Notes: a model not told the origin generated them from the sequence alone. A stretch of 64,000 nucleotides of DNA from Sphaerisporangium sp. TRM90804 (GCF_029846175.1 NZ_JARWAC010000016.1:186001-250000), one strand, 5' to 3'. Positions 34,913 through 44,089 are shown, counted from the stretch's first letter. A program made the numbers and translations.

Positions 34913-35821
34913 ATGGCGGACGTTTCGAGTGTGATCACGGGTGGACCGGCGAGAGCAGGGCTGCGAAACGAGCCGTGGGAGCCCCAACCCGTCCCCGCGT
35001 CCGCGACGGCACCGCACGGCGGCCCGCTCGGGTGCCTCACGCCTCCGCCCTTCCCCTCGTACGGCCCCAACGGGTACGCCTCCGCGCCGCCCGCCCAGGA
35101 CGGCCCGCGCGTCGTGCTCGCCGACGGCGACCCGATCTCCCGCCAGGTGCTGGGCGCCACGCTCGGCGCGGCGGCGAACGTCCGCCTCATGGCCTCCATG
35201 GACAGCCGCACACCCGTGCGCGACTGGCCCGAGACCCACCCCGACCTGGCGATACTGGTCGCGGGCCCGCAGGAGGACCACCTGTGGATGGCGCAGGAGC
35301 TGGTCGCCAACGAGGTCAGCGCCCTGCTCGTCGGGGTCGACTGGACCAAGCACCGGCTGGACGCCGCGTTCGCCTTCGGCGTCGCCGGCTGCCTCACCAA
35401 GGACTGGGCCGTGACCCACCTGGGGGCCGCCGCGAGCGCCGCCGCCTCCGGGTACGTCGTGCTCTCGCCCGACCTGCTGAAGCTGTACGTCTCGGGGTTC
35501 CTCTCGGGCAACGGCGGCCAGACGATGAAGGCCGCCACCGGCGGCCGCTCGCTGAAGAAGCTGCTCGGCGGGCTGACGTTACGCGAGCGCGAGGTGCTCG
35601 CGCTTCTCTCCGACGGCATGTCCACCGACGAGGTGTCCACCTCCCTCGCGATCTCCGCGGCGACCGTCAAGAGCCACGTGTCGCACTCCCTGGCCAAGCT
35701 CGGCGTCCGCAACCGGCTGGAGGCCGTGCTGCTGATGCAGGCCGCGCTGGGCTGCGGCATCGACCGCACCCCGGTCCCCGACGCCGTCCTGCCCGCCGCC
35801 GTCCCCGCCTTCGGGCACTGA
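34913..35821 (+). CDS. LuxR-type orphan regulator with degenerate receiver and a TTA codon
   Basis: A 302-residue regulator. Residues ~65-190 look like a response-regulator receiver (RVVLADGDPISRQVLGATLG), but the expected phosphoacceptor Asp is absent: the strand reads PDLAILVAGPQ. The later Lys (CLTKDW) remains. The C-terminus is a LuxR/GerE helix-turn-helix (LTLREREVLALLSDGMSTDE). Leu223 is TTA (35579-35581), the hallmark of bldA-dependent, development-linked regulators in Streptomyces. The ATG at 34913 has GGGAGGA upstream. It borders the NRPS region and is the best candidate for its pathway regulator. A 15-bp repeat array starts within its last codons. Confidence 0.82.
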   Translation: MADVSSVITGGPARAGLRNEPWEPQPVPASATAPHGGPLGCLTPPPFPSYGPNGYASAPPAQDGPRVVLADGDPISRQVLGATLGAAANVRLMASMDSRTPVRDWPETHPDLAILVAGPQEDHLWMAQELVANEVSALLVGVDWTKHRLDAAFAFGVAGCLTKDWAVTHLGAAASAAASGYVVLSPDLLKLYVSGFLSGNGGQTMKAATGGRSLKKLLGGLTLREREVLALLSDGMSTDEVSTSLAISAATVKSHVSHSLAKLGVRNRLEAVLLMQAALGCGIDRTPVPDAVLPAAVPAFGH

Positions 35822-35924
35822 GCATCCGGGCACCGAGCATCCGGGCACTGGGCCTTCGGGTACTTGGCCTCCGAGTACCGAGTCTTCGGGCACTCGGCAT
35901 TCCGGTACTGAGCCTTCGGGTACC
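35807..35924. repeat. 15-bp tandem repeat array running across the LuxR stop codon
   Basis: One partial unit (35807-35819) within the last codons is followed by seven degenerate 15-bp units (35820-35924) of the form GAGCMTYCGGGYACY. The unit length is a multiple of three, so a mutation of the stop would add five-residue repeats. Confidence 0.88.
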
Positions 35925-36098
35925 GACCGGCCGCGTTCGTCCCCGCCTCCGGGCCGGGGACGGCCGCGGCCGTTCGCGTGCGCCCGCTCGTCACGGCCGT
36001 CCGCGCCTCCGGGCGCCGATGCCCGGGCACCCCGCGCCGCCCCTCGGGGGAGCGGCGCGCGGGCCCGGGCATCGGCGTGTGCCGGGCGCTCGTGCCGC

Positions 36099-36248
36099 TC
36101 ATCCCGGAGTGTCGCCGGAGTCCGGCCGGGCGCGCCGGTCGTCACGGCACCCCGGCTCGCCGCCGTTGTCACGGCTGTCCAGGGCCAACTGGAGCGCGGA
36201 GCTGACCTCGCTCCTGGCTGTCTCGCGCCGTCCGTCGGTGGTGCGCAT
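36099..36248 (-). CDS. Possible short gene (49 residues) downstream of the NRPS operon
   Basis: A 49-residue open frame with a strong ribosome site (GAGGAG, 6 bases before ATG 36248). It starts MRTTDGRRETARSEVSSALQ and is followed by a charged, Asp/Arg-rich tail with one Cys. Codon use is GC-rich at third positions. It lies 87 bp after the C-A-T NRPS gene in the same direction. I do not recognise it: it could be a small accessory protein, a peptide precursor or chance. A short CTGTCTGGT-type repeat (36268-36297) lies in front. Confidence 0.4.
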   Translation of the reverse strand: MRTTDGRRETARSEVSSALQLALDSRDNGGEPGCRDDRRARPDSGDTPG

Positions 36249-36334
36249 GCCGTCCTCCTCGGTGTCGGTCTGTCTGATCTGTCTGGTCTGTCTGGTCGGC
36301 CCGTGGCCCGGCCGGTCGCCGGGCCACGGCGGGC

Positions 36335-39300
36335 TCACGTGCCGGACGGCGCCGCGGCGCGGTCCAGCCGGCTGGCGAGGCCGGCCGGGGTCGGGTCGCG
36401 GAAGAGCGCCGCGATGTTGACGCCCACGCCGAGCGCGGTGCGCACCCGGCTCGTCAGGCGGATCGCGAGCAGCGAGTGGCCGCCGATCTGGAAGAAGTCG
36501 TCGTGCACCCCCACCGACGGGACGCCGAGCACCTCGGCGAACAGCCCGCACAGCGTCTCCTCCAGCGGGGTGCGCGGCGCACCGCCGGCGCCCGCGGTGT
36601 CGTAGACGGGGGCGGGCAGCGCGGCGCGGTCCAGCTTCCCGTTGGGGGTGATCGGGAGGCGCTCCAGCGCGACGAAGGCCGAGGGCACCATGTGGTCGGG
36701 CATGGAGGAGGCCATGTGCCGCCGCAGCGCGGCCGCGTCGAACGCCCCGGCCGCGGCGGTGACCACGTAGGCGACCAGGCGCCGGTCGCCGGGCCGGTCC
36801 TCGCGGACGGTCACCCGGGCCTCGGCGACGTCCGGGTGGCGGGCCAGCGCGGTCTCGACCTCGGCCGGCTCGATGCGGAAGCCCCTTAGCTTGAACTGGC
36901 CGTCGTCACGGCCGACGAACTCCAGCACGTCGTCCGCGGCCCACCGCACCAGGTCGCCGGTGCGGTACATGCGCTCGCCGTGCGCCCCGAAGGGGTCGGG
37001 CAGGAACCGGCCCGCCGTCAGCGCGGGCTGGCGCAGGTAGCCGTGGGCCAGGCCCACCCCGGCCAGGTACAGCTCGCCGACCACCCCGGGCGGGACGACG
37101 CGCAGGTCCGCGTCGAGCACGTACATCCGCTTGTTGGCGACCGTCCTGCCCAGCGGCATGGAGGCGCGGCCGGCGTCCTCGGGGCGCACGCCGTGCCAGA
37201 CGGTGACCATCATGCATTCGAGCGGCGAGTAGGCGTTGACGAGGCGCAGGTGCGGGTACTCGCGCAGCGCCTCGCGCAGGTGCGGCATCGAGGCCGCCTC
37301 GCCGCCGGTAAGCAACTGCCGGACGTCCGCGAACAGGCCGGGGTGCTCGTCGAGCATGTGGTTGAGCAGGCTCGCCGACAGGTGCACGGTCGTGACGCCG
37401 TGCTCGGCGACCAGCCGCGCGATCCGCGCGGGCTCGGGGATCGGGCCGGGTTGCAGCACGCACGTCCCGCCGTACAGCAGCGGCCCGAACAGCTCGAACG
37501 CGAAGGCGTCCCAGGAGACCGGGGAGCACTGCAGGACGACCTCGCCGGGGGAGAACCGGGCGAAGTCGCGGGCGAACAGGGTGCCGGTGACCGCCTCGTG
37601 GGAGGAGACGACGCCCTTCGGGCGGCCCTGCGAGCCGGAGGTGAACATGACGCAGGCGGCGTCGCCCGGGCGCGCGCCGCCCGGCGTCCTGCCCGGCGGG
37701 GCCTGGGCGATGGCGCCGGCGTCCGCGTCGACGCGCACGAGCCGGGCGCCGGAGCCGGACAGGCGGCCGGCGAGCGCCTCCGTGGTGACCACGACGGGCA
37801 CGCCCGCCTGCGCCGCCAGCTCCCGCGACCGCTCGGCGGGGAAGTTCGGGTCGAGCATCACGTAGGCCCCGCCCGCCTTGAGCACGGCCAGGACCGCGAC
37901 GACCAGGTCGGGCCCGCGTTCGAGCTGGACGCCGGCGAAGACGCCCGGCCGCACGCCGAGCCCGGCCAGGTGCGCCGCGAGGCGGTCGGCGTCCGCGTCC
38001 AGGCGCGCGTACGACACCCGGCGGTCCTCGTACACCAGCGCCGTGGCGTCCGGCGTGCGGGCGGCCTGCGTCTCGAACAGGCGGTGCACGAGGCGCTCGG
38101 CGGGAAGCTCGGTGACCGGGCCGCGCCACTCCAGCACGAGCCGCCGCGTCTCGTCCTCGTCCAGCGGCGCGAGGCCGGCGAGCGCGGCCGAGGGGTCGGC
38201 GGCCACGGCCGCCAGGCACCGCCGCAGCGCGCCGGCCCAGGCGGTGACGTCCCGCCGGGCGAACACGTCGGGCCGGTAGTGGAACCGCAGCCCGAGGCGC
38301 TCGCGGGGGGCGACGACGACGGTGAGCGGGTAGTGGGACGTCTCGCGGAAGGTGATCCGGCCGACGCTCAGCCCGTCGATGTCGACGTCGAAGGCGTAGT
38401 CGCTCATCGGGAAGTTGTCGAGGCCGAGGCTGGTGTCGAACAGGGCGCCGCTCGCGCCGGCGGCCTTGTGCACGTCGGTGAGGCCGAGGTGGTCGTGGTC
38501 GAGCAGGCGCGACCGCTGCCCCTGGATGCGGTGCAGCACGTCGCGCACGGTGTCGCCGGGCCGCAGCTCGGCGCGCACCGGGACGGTGTTGACCAGCAGG
38601 CCGATCATCTCGTCGGCGCCGGGCAGCTCGGCCGGGCGGCCGCTGACGGTGCAGCCGAAGACGACGTCGCGCCGGCCGGTCAGGTGGCCCAGCGTGATCG
38701 CCCACGCCGCCTGGACGACGGTGTTCAGCGTGACCTCGCAGCGCCGCGCGCACGCCGCCAGCTCGGCGGTCTGCGCCTCGGTCAGCTCGACGGCCACCTC
38801 CTCCGGCGCCGCGCGGGACGTGCCGCGGGCGGGCGGGGCCAGGTACGTCGGCTCGGCGAGCCCGGCCAGCTCCTCGCTCCACCGCTCCCGGGCCTCGGCG
38901 CGGTCGCGGGCGGCCACCCAGGCGAGGTACCCGCGGAACGGCGGGGCCGGGGGCAGGGCGCCGGCGTCGGCGGCGGCGGCGTACAGGCGGAACAGCTCCT
39001 GGAACAGCAGGGCGATCGACCAGCCGTCCAGGACGGCGTGGTGCGCGGTGAGCACCAGCCTGTGGGCGTCCTCGCCCTCGCGCACGAGGATCAGGCGCAG
39101 CAGCGAGTCGCCCTCGACGTCGATCCCGCGCGCCCAGTCCTCCTCCAGCAGCTTGGCGAGGTGCTCCGGCGGGTCGCCGCGCACGTCGGCCTCGGTCCAG
39201 TCGAGCGGGACGTCGCCGCGCACGACCTGGATCGGGTCGCCGGACCTGCGGTTGCGGAAGGTGACGCGCAGGTTGGGGTGGCGGTCGAGCAGCGCCTGGG

Positions 39301-39460
39301 CCGAGGCGCGCAGCCGCGCCGCGTCCAGCGGCCCGCTCAGCCGGGCGACGAACTGCGCGACGTACAGGTCGCGCCGGTCGCGGTCGTACAGCGAGTGGAA
39401 CAGCAGCCCTTCCTGAAGGGGCGAGAGCGGCAGGATGTCCTCGACAGGCGACCGTCGCAT
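36335..39460 (-). CDS. Nonribosomal peptide synthetase, one C-A-T module
   Basis: A 1041-residue elongation module. The condensation domain (residues ~5-430) has the active HHAVLDGWS. The adenylation domain (~455-960) has FTSGSQGRPKG, NAYSPLECMM, YRTGDLVRW and NGKLDRAALP. The carrier domain (~975-1035) has the phosphopantetheine Ser in FFQIGGHSLL. There is no epimerase or thioesterase. By alignment to GrsA the pocket residues read D-A-F-L-L-G-A-M-V-K, nearest to codes for Leu/Val/Ile, so a branched aliphatic residue is my tentative call. The ATG at 39460 has GGAG 8 bases upstream. It follows the A-T gene by 30 bp and probably acts second in the line. Confidence 0.9.
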   Translation of the reverse strand: MRRSPVEDILPLSPLQEGLLFHSLYDRDRRDLYVAQFVARLSGPLDAARLRASAQALLDRHPNLRVTFRNRRSGDPIQVVRGDVPLDWTEADVRGDPPEHLAKLLEEDWARGIDVEGDSLLRLILVREGEDAHRLVLTAHHAVLDGWSIALLFQELFRLYAAAADAGALPPAPPFRGYLAWVAARDRAEARERWSEELAGLAEPTYLAPPARGTSRAAPEEVAVELTEAQTAELAACARRCEVTLNTVVQAAWAITLGHLTGRRDVVFGCTVSGRPAELPGADEMIGLLVNTVPVRAELRPGDTVRDVLHRIQGQRSRLLDHDHLGLTDVHKAAGASGALFDTSLGLDNFPMSDYAFDVDIDGLSVGRITFRETSHYPLTVVVAPRERLGLRFHYRPDVFARRDVTAWAGALRRCLAAVAADPSAALAGLAPLDEDETRRLVLEWRGPVTELPAERLVHRLFETQAARTPDATALVYEDRRVSYARLDADADRLAAHLAGLGVRPGVFAGVQLERGPDLVVAVLAVLKAGGAYVMLDPNFPAERSRELAAQAGVPVVVTTEALAGRLSGSGARLVRVDADAGAIAQAPPGRTPGGARPGDAACVMFTSGSQGRPKGVVSSHEAVTGTLFARDFARFSPGEVVLQCSPVSWDAFAFELFGPLLYGGTCVLQPGPIPEPARIARLVAEHGVTTVHLSASLLNHMLDEHPGLFADVRQLLTGGEAASMPHLREALREYPHLRLVNAYSPLECMMVTVWHGVRPEDAGRASMPLGRTVANKRMYVLDADLRVVPPGVVGELYLAGVGLAHGYLRQPALTAGRFLPDPFGAHGERMYRTGDLVRWAADDVLEFVGRDDGQFKLRGFRIEPAEVETALARHPDVAEARVTVREDRPGDRRLVAYVVTAAAGAFDAAALRRHMASSMPDHMVPSAFVALERLPITPNGKLDRAALPAPVYDTAGAGGAPRTPLEETLCGLFAEVLGVPSVGVHDDFFQIGGHSLLAIRLTSRVRTALGVGVNIAALFRDPTPAGLASRLDRAAAPSGT

Positions 39461-39490
39461 GTTCACGTCTCCGTATACGTCGATGAGGTC

Positions 39491-41377
39491 TTACCGAAGC
39501 TGGGACTCGAGCTCGTCGATCTCCTCCTGGCTGAGCGCCAGGAGCGGCGCGTCCCAGACGTCCCCGCCCGCCTGTGGAACGGCGGCGGACGCCGGGCCGG
39601 CGGGGGGCTCCTGCGGGGGGCACGGCCGCGCGGACGCCGCCAGCGCGGCGACGCTCCCGCCGGCGAGCACGTCCCTGGTGGTGATCAGGAGGCCCTCGCC
39701 GCGGGCGGCGCGCACCAGCGCCGTGGCCGAGATGCTGTCGCCGCCGAGGCCGGTGAAGCTGTCGTCGATGCCGGCAGCGGGGACGCCCACGGCCCGCGCG
39801 ACGAGCCGGGCCACCAGCTCCTCGCGCGCGTCGCGCGGGCGGCGGCCGGTCGAGCCGGCGGTGAGGTCGGGCTCGGGCAGCGCGTTGCGGTCGAGCTTGC
39901 CGTTCGGCGTGAGCGGCAGCGTGTCCATCGCCACCAGGACCGACGGCACCATGTACGCGGGCAGCCGCTCGGCCAGCGCGGCGCGGTCGGCCTCGCCGAC
40001 CACGTAGGCGACCAGCGCCTGCCCGCGGACCGTCACGGCCGCCTGGCGCACGCCCGGCTGGGCGGTCAGGGCCGACTCGATCTCGCCCAGCTCGACGCGG
40101 TGCCCGCGCAGCTTGACCTGGCCGTCGGAGCGGCCGAGGTACTCCAGGGTGCCGTCGTGGCACATGCGGACGGTGTCGCCGGTGCGGTACAGCCGCCGGC
40201 CCGCGCCGCCGTGGGCGTCGGGCACGAACCGGGTGGAGGTGAGCGAGGGCCGGCGCAGGTAGCCGTCCGCCACGCCGTCGCCGCCGATGACCAGCTCGCC
40301 CGGTACGCCCGCCGCCACCGGGCGCAGGGCGTCGTCCACGACGTACACGCGGGTGTTGGCGATCGGGGCGCCGATGGTGACGCGGCCGGGAGCCTGCGGC
40401 ACCTCCCACGCCGTGGACCAGACGGTGGTCTCGGTGGGCCCGTACATGTTCCACAGCCGCCGCACCCGGGGCCGCAGCTCGGCGGCGAGCGGCGGCAGCA
40501 GCGCCTCCCCGCCCGTGAGCGCGGTCACCCGCGGGCCGGCGAACCCGGCGTCGAGCAGCACCCGCCATCCCGACGGGGTGAGCTGCAGGTGGGTGACGCC
40601 GGAGCGCTCCACGAGGCCGGCGAGGGCGGCGCCGTCCCCGGCGATGCCGGGAGGCGCGATCACCACGCGCCCGCCGGTGGTAAGCGGCAGGTACATCTCC
40701 AGGGCGGAGATGTCGAAGGAGGGGGACGCCACGGCCAGCCAGGCGTCCGAGGCCGCGGCGCCGAGCAGCTCGCGCATCGCCGCCAGGAAGTTCGTCAGGG
40801 CTCGGTGCGGCACGACCACCCCCTTGGGGCGGCCGGTCGACCCGGAGGTGTACAGCACGTACGCCGGGTCCGCCGGCCGCGCCGCCCCTTCTGGGGGCGT
40901 CGCGCGGCCGGCCGTCGCCGGGGCGCGCTCCTGGAGCGCCCCGTGCCCGCCGTCCCCGTTCAGGGGTTCGAGGAGCACGACTTCGGCCTGGTGCGCCGGC
41001 AGCCTGTTCGCCAGATCCGGCTGGGCCAGGATGAGGGCGGCCCCGGAGTCCTGGAGCACCAGGGACGTCCGCTGGGCCGGGTATCCGGGGTCGACGGGAA
41101 GGTAGAAGGCCCCGGTCGCGAGGGTGCCGAGGAACCCGGCCAGGGTGGCGGCCGAGCGTTCGGCGTGGACGGCGACCAGCGTGCCGCGGCGCGCCCCCCG
41201 GCCGCGCAGCCGCTCGGCCACCCGGCCGACGGCGGCGCTCAGCTGGGCGTAGGTCAGCTCGACCGGCCCCTCCACGACGGCGACCGCGTCGGGGGTGCGC
41301 GCGGCCTGCCGCTCGAACAGCTCCGTGAGCGTCGCCGAGGGCACGGGGAGATCGGTGTCGTTCCAGGTGTCCAGCAT
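39491..41377 (-). CDS. Nonribosomal peptide synthetase, A-T loading module (predicted Gly)
   Basis: A 628-residue protein with an adenylation domain (residues ~20-500: YTSGSTGRPKGVV, NMYGPTETT, YRTGDTVRM, NGKLDRNALP) and a carrier domain (~515-585, Ser in FTGLGGDSIS). There is no condensation domain, so it should start the chain. Pocket residues by alignment to GrsA are D-I-L-Q-L-G-M-V-W-K, two changes from the known glycine code DILQLGLIWK, so glycine is likely. The acidic tail LSQEEIDELESQLR is typical of a C-terminal docking segment. A GGGGAGG site precedes ATG 41377. It is third in the leftward operon that begins at 43754. Confidence 0.92.
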   Translation of the reverse strand: MLDTWNDTDLPVPSATLTELFERQAARTPDAVAVVEGPVELTYAQLSAAVGRVAERLRGRGARRGTLVAVHAERSAATLAGFLGTLATGAFYLPVDPGYPAQRTSLVLQDSGAALILAQPDLANRLPAHQAEVVLLEPLNGDGGHGALQERAPATAGRATPPEGAARPADPAYVLYTSGSTGRPKGVVVPHRALTNFLAAMRELLGAAASDAWLAVASPSFDISALEMYLPLTTGGRVVIAPPGIAGDGAALAGLVERSGVTHLQLTPSGWRVLLDAGFAGPRVTALTGGEALLPPLAAELRPRVRRLWNMYGPTETTVWSTAWEVPQAPGRVTIGAPIANTRVYVVDDALRPVAAGVPGELVIGGDGVADGYLRRPSLTSTRFVPDAHGGAGRRLYRTGDTVRMCHDGTLEYLGRSDGQVKLRGHRVELGEIESALTAQPGVRQAAVTVRGQALVAYVVGEADRAALAERLPAYMVPSVLVAMDTLPLTPNGKLDRNALPEPDLTAGSTGRRPRDAREELVARLVARAVGVPAAGIDDSFTGLGGDSISATALVRAARGEGLLITTRDVLAGGSVAALAASARPCPPQEPPAGPASAAVPQAGGDVWDAPLLALSQEEIDELESQLR

Positions 41378-41439
41378 CTTTCCTCCCCGTGGGGTACCAC
41401 CGCGGCCGGTGGGGCGGTCGTCGGCTCGGGCCGTCGTGG

Positions 41440-42738
41440 TCAGCGAAGGGACGCGTCGTAGCCCGCCAGGGCCTCGCGCGGGTCGTCGACGTAGGCGCCG
41501 CCTTCGTACAGGTCCTCCAGGCCGAGGGCGCCCGGCTCGTACTTGCCGAGCGCGCTGATGAGCATGCGCATCTCCAGCTCCATGCACTCCACCAGCCGTT
41601 GCAGCCCGAAGTCGGGGTCCTCGTCGACGGCCAGCAGCGCCGCCCGCCCGAGGCCGACGCCCCGGGCGCCGAGGGCGAGGCACTTGACCGCGCGGGTGCC
41701 CTCCCACATGCGGCCGGTGGCCAGCAGGCAGGACGGCGGGCGGCCGATGGCGCGCAGGCACTCGCCGAGCGGCAGGCCCACGTGGTCCATGAAGGAGGTC
41801 GGGGCCCAGCCGGTGCCGCCCTCGGCGCCGTCGACGGTCACCGAGTGCGCACCGGCGCGCCAGGCGACGGCCGCCGCCCTGCGCACGTCGCGCCCGGGGT
41901 GCAGCTTGACCCACACCCGTGCCCGGGGGAAGTTGTTGCGCATCAGGTGGATCTGCTGGCGCAGGATCTCCTCGGTGTAGGTGCCGGGGCTGCTGGAGCG
42001 CAGGTAGCTGGCGGCGTCGCCGAACACCTGGTCGGTGGTGTACTGCTCGGAGACCGCTGCGGCGGCGGTGCGGGGGAGCACGGTCATCCCGCCGATGCCG
42101 GGCTTGGCGCCCTGGCCCACCTTCAGCTCGAACGCGAGCCTGCCGGAGTTGAGCAGCGGCTGCGCCGAGGGGTCGCTGTAGACGAGGTTCCACACCTCGG
42201 CGTCGGCGTCCTCGGTGCTCTGCTGGATCGCCACCCCGCCGAGGCCGTCCTCCAGCTCCTCGCCGTAGGCGCGGACGCGGCCGAGCAGCGAGAGCGGGGT
42301 GCAGGCGCCGATGCGGCCGTAGCCGTTGACCGGCACGATGTTCTCGCCGATCACCATGGGGATGCCCAGGCGCCCGGCCTGGCGGCTGACCGCCATGCCG
42401 AGGTCGGAGCAGGCGATCTGCGTGGAGCCGAACGCGGAGACGAACAGCGGTGCGCGGGCGGTGAACCCGCCGATCTCGGTCGACAGCTCGACGTCGCCGT
42501 ACATGGGCTCGCGGCCGAGCTCGATGAGCTTCTCCAGGCGCAGGTCCATGAAGATCGGCGGGACCAGCCGGGCGGCGTCGATCAGGTCGCCGGGCGCGGG
42601 GTGGGCGGCGCCGGGGCCCGAGGCGCCGAACAGGGTGGTGCCGTAGGAGGTGATGGGCGGGAAGGCGCAGGCCGTCCCCTTCCTGGCCCGGTCGCGCACG
42701 GCCCGCTCGGGGAAGTGCGGCGCGCTCAGGCGGCTCAC
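41440..42738 (-). CDS. Glutamate-synthase-like FMN-binding (GOGAT central domain) protein
   Basis: A 432-residue stand-alone protein related to the FMN/synthase domain of glutamate synthase, which adds ammonia to 2-oxoglutarate. Characteristic parts are LFVSAFGSTQIACSDLG, WVKLHPGRDVRRAAAVAW and VDGAEGGTGWAPTSFM, followed by the second phosphate-binding segment LGARGVGLGRA. It lacks the glutaminase domain, so it would need free ammonia or another partner. Its start overlaps the stop of the synthetase-like gene by 4 bases (ATGA), implying joint action. In this context it may supply or transfer nitrogen for a building block; a different FMN chemistry is possible. Confidence 0.78.
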   Translation of the reverse strand: MSRLSAPHFPERAVRDRARKGTACAFPPITSYGTTLFGASGPGAAHPAPGDLIDAARLVPPIFMDLRLEKLIELGREPMYGDVELSTEIGGFTARAPLFVSAFGSTQIACSDLGMAVSRQAGRLGIPMVIGENIVPVNGYGRIGACTPLSLLGRVRAYGEELEDGLGGVAIQQSTEDADAEVWNLVYSDPSAQPLLNSGRLAFELKVGQGAKPGIGGMTVLPRTAAAAVSEQYTTDQVFGDAASYLRSSSPGTYTEEILRQQIHLMRNNFPRARVWVKLHPGRDVRRAAAVAWRAGAHSVTVDGAEGGTGWAPTSFMDHVGLPLGECLRAIGRPPSCLLATGRMWEGTRAVKCLALGARGVGLGRAALLAVDEDPDFGLQRLVECMELEMRMLISALGKYEPGALGLEDLYEGGAYVDDPREALAGYDASLR

Positions 42739-43754
42739 GGCGACACCACGCCGGGGACCTTCGGGAACGCCGCGGCCTGCCAGACGTACTCCAGGCCGGC
42801 GACGAACCGGGTCAGGCGCTGCAGGCCGAGGCCGAAGCCGGAGCTGGACGGCACCCCGTGCCGTGAGAGCTGCAGGTACCAGCCGTACTTGGACGGGTTC
42901 TCGCCGGTCTCACGCATCCGGGTGATGAGCGTGGGGTAGTGCGCCTCGCGCTCGCCGCCGCTGATCACCTCGCCGTACCCGCCGGGCATGATCAGGTCGA
43001 ACGTGCGCAGCACCCCGGGCTGGTCGGGGTCCTCCTTCTCGAGGAAGCAGCGGGAGCCCTTGGGGTAGTCGGTCAGGAAGAACGGGCCGTCGGCCTTGAT
43101 CGAGAGGATCTCCTCGCCGGCCCAGTCGATCTCGGCGCCGCCGTCCTGCATGTGGCCGCCCTCCACCAGGTCGCGGACCGCCTCGGCGTGCGGCACCCGG
43201 GCGAACGGCCGGGACCGCCAGGAGCTGAGCGCCGTGACGTCGCGGCCCAGCGCGGCCAGCTCGTCGCCCATGTCGCTCACGACGGCGTCGACCACGTGGC
43301 CGACCACCCCCTCGGCCAGCTCCATGATCTGCTCGCGCGTCGCCCCGGCCACCTCGATGTCGAGCTGGTGGAACTCGGCCAGGTGCCGGTTGGTCGAGCA
43401 GGTCTCCAGCGGCTCCAGCCGGACGTTGGGCGCCACGTAGACGATCTTGTCGAAGGCCAGCAGCGACGCCTGCTTGTAGACGAAGGCGCTGGTCATCAGC
43501 TTGTAGCGGTGCCCGTAGTAGTCGACGTCCACCTGCTTGGCGCCGCGGATCCCCGGGTCGGTCACCGGGCCGATGACCGGCGGCAGCAGCTCCACGAACC
43601 CCTGGTCGTCCAGGTACCGGCGGGCCGACCGCACGATGTGGTGCTGGATCCGCAGAACGGTCCTGGTGGTCTCGGAGGTCAGATGCTCCCACGGCTGGGG
43701 TGGGAGCACCCGCCCGTCGGCTCCGCCGGGCATCGCACCGGAAACGTCAACCAT
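42735..43754 (-). CDS. Class II AspRS/AsnRS-core paralogue without anticodon domain (asparagine-synthetase-like)
   Basis: A 339-residue protein that matches only the catalytic core of aspartyl/asparaginyl-tRNA synthetases: motif 2-like CSTNRHLAEFHQLDIEVAG and motif 3-like GFGLGLQRLTRFVAG. The N-terminal OB-fold that binds the anticodon is missing. Archaeal proteins of this layout are known ATP-dependent asparagine synthetases that adenylate Asp and take ammonia. That role would fit the coupled GOGAT-like gene and an NRPS module with an Asn-like pocket. It is the first gene of the leftward operon. It could instead form another amide or aminoacyl-adenylate. Not a housekeeping tRNA synthetase, on size. 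Confidence 0.82.
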   Translation of the reverse strand: MVDVSGAMPGGADGRVLPPQPWEHLTSETTRTVLRIQHHIVRSARRYLDDQGFVELLPPVIGPVTDPGIRGAKQVDVDYYGHRYKLMTSAFVYKQASLLAFDKIVYVAPNVRLEPLETCSTNRHLAEFHQLDIEVAGATREQIMELAEGVVGHVVDAVVSDMGDELAALGRDVTALSSWRSRPFARVPHAEAVRDLVEGGHMQDGGAEIDWAGEEILSIKADGPFFLTDYPKGSRCFLEKEDPDQPGVLRTFDLIMPGGYGEVISGGEREAHYPTLITRMRETGENPSKYGWYLQLSRHGVPSSSGFGLGLQRLTRFVAGLEYVWQAAAFPKVPGVVSP

Positions 43755-44089
43755 GTCATTCCCTCCCGCACCGCCGCGCCGCGGCCGATATTAATTCTCT
43801 GGGGCCGGCGCGTTTATCGGCACATCGCCGTCGTCGGCATCGCTCCGGCTTTCGCGGTGTATTCGATCCACGTCGCCGAATGGGCGTGAACGCCGCCCTC
43901 GGAAAGAACGCTAAGGCCTCTACCTGCGCCTTGTCATCGTCCGGCGGTTGAACTTCCGCGACCGTATAAACCGATGGAGGAGGCTTCTCATCCTTAGGTG
44001 GAAACGATTCGCCCCCCAAATGATTGACGCGGCGACGCGCCGCGTGGCTCTATAAATAAGTTCACCGCGTCGACGGGAGGAAAACAAAG
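43755..44089. promoter_or_regulatory. 335-bp divergent promoter region of two biosynthetic transcripts
   Basis: AT-richer than its surroundings. Rightward, TTGACG (44024-44029) and TATAAA (44051-44056) precede the strong ribosome site GGGAGG; the 21-bp gap is long, so a dedicated activator is likely. Leftward, ATTAAT and GATAAA elements lie around 43790-43815. No gene is seen. Confidence 0.45.

Noticed and set aside
35820-36102. Minus-strand protein made of five-residue repeats opposite the 15-bp array
   Set aside because: It is part of a long antisense frame without a ribosome site; the periodicity follows from the DNA repeat.
42735-43754. Housekeeping asparaginyl- or aspartyl-tRNA synthetase
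   Set aside because: Too short and lacks the anticodon-binding OB-fold; coupled to biosynthetic genes.
43755-44089. Iron box in the divergent NRPS promoter
   Set aside because: AT-rich stretches are present but none matches the IdeR/DmdR consensus well by eye.
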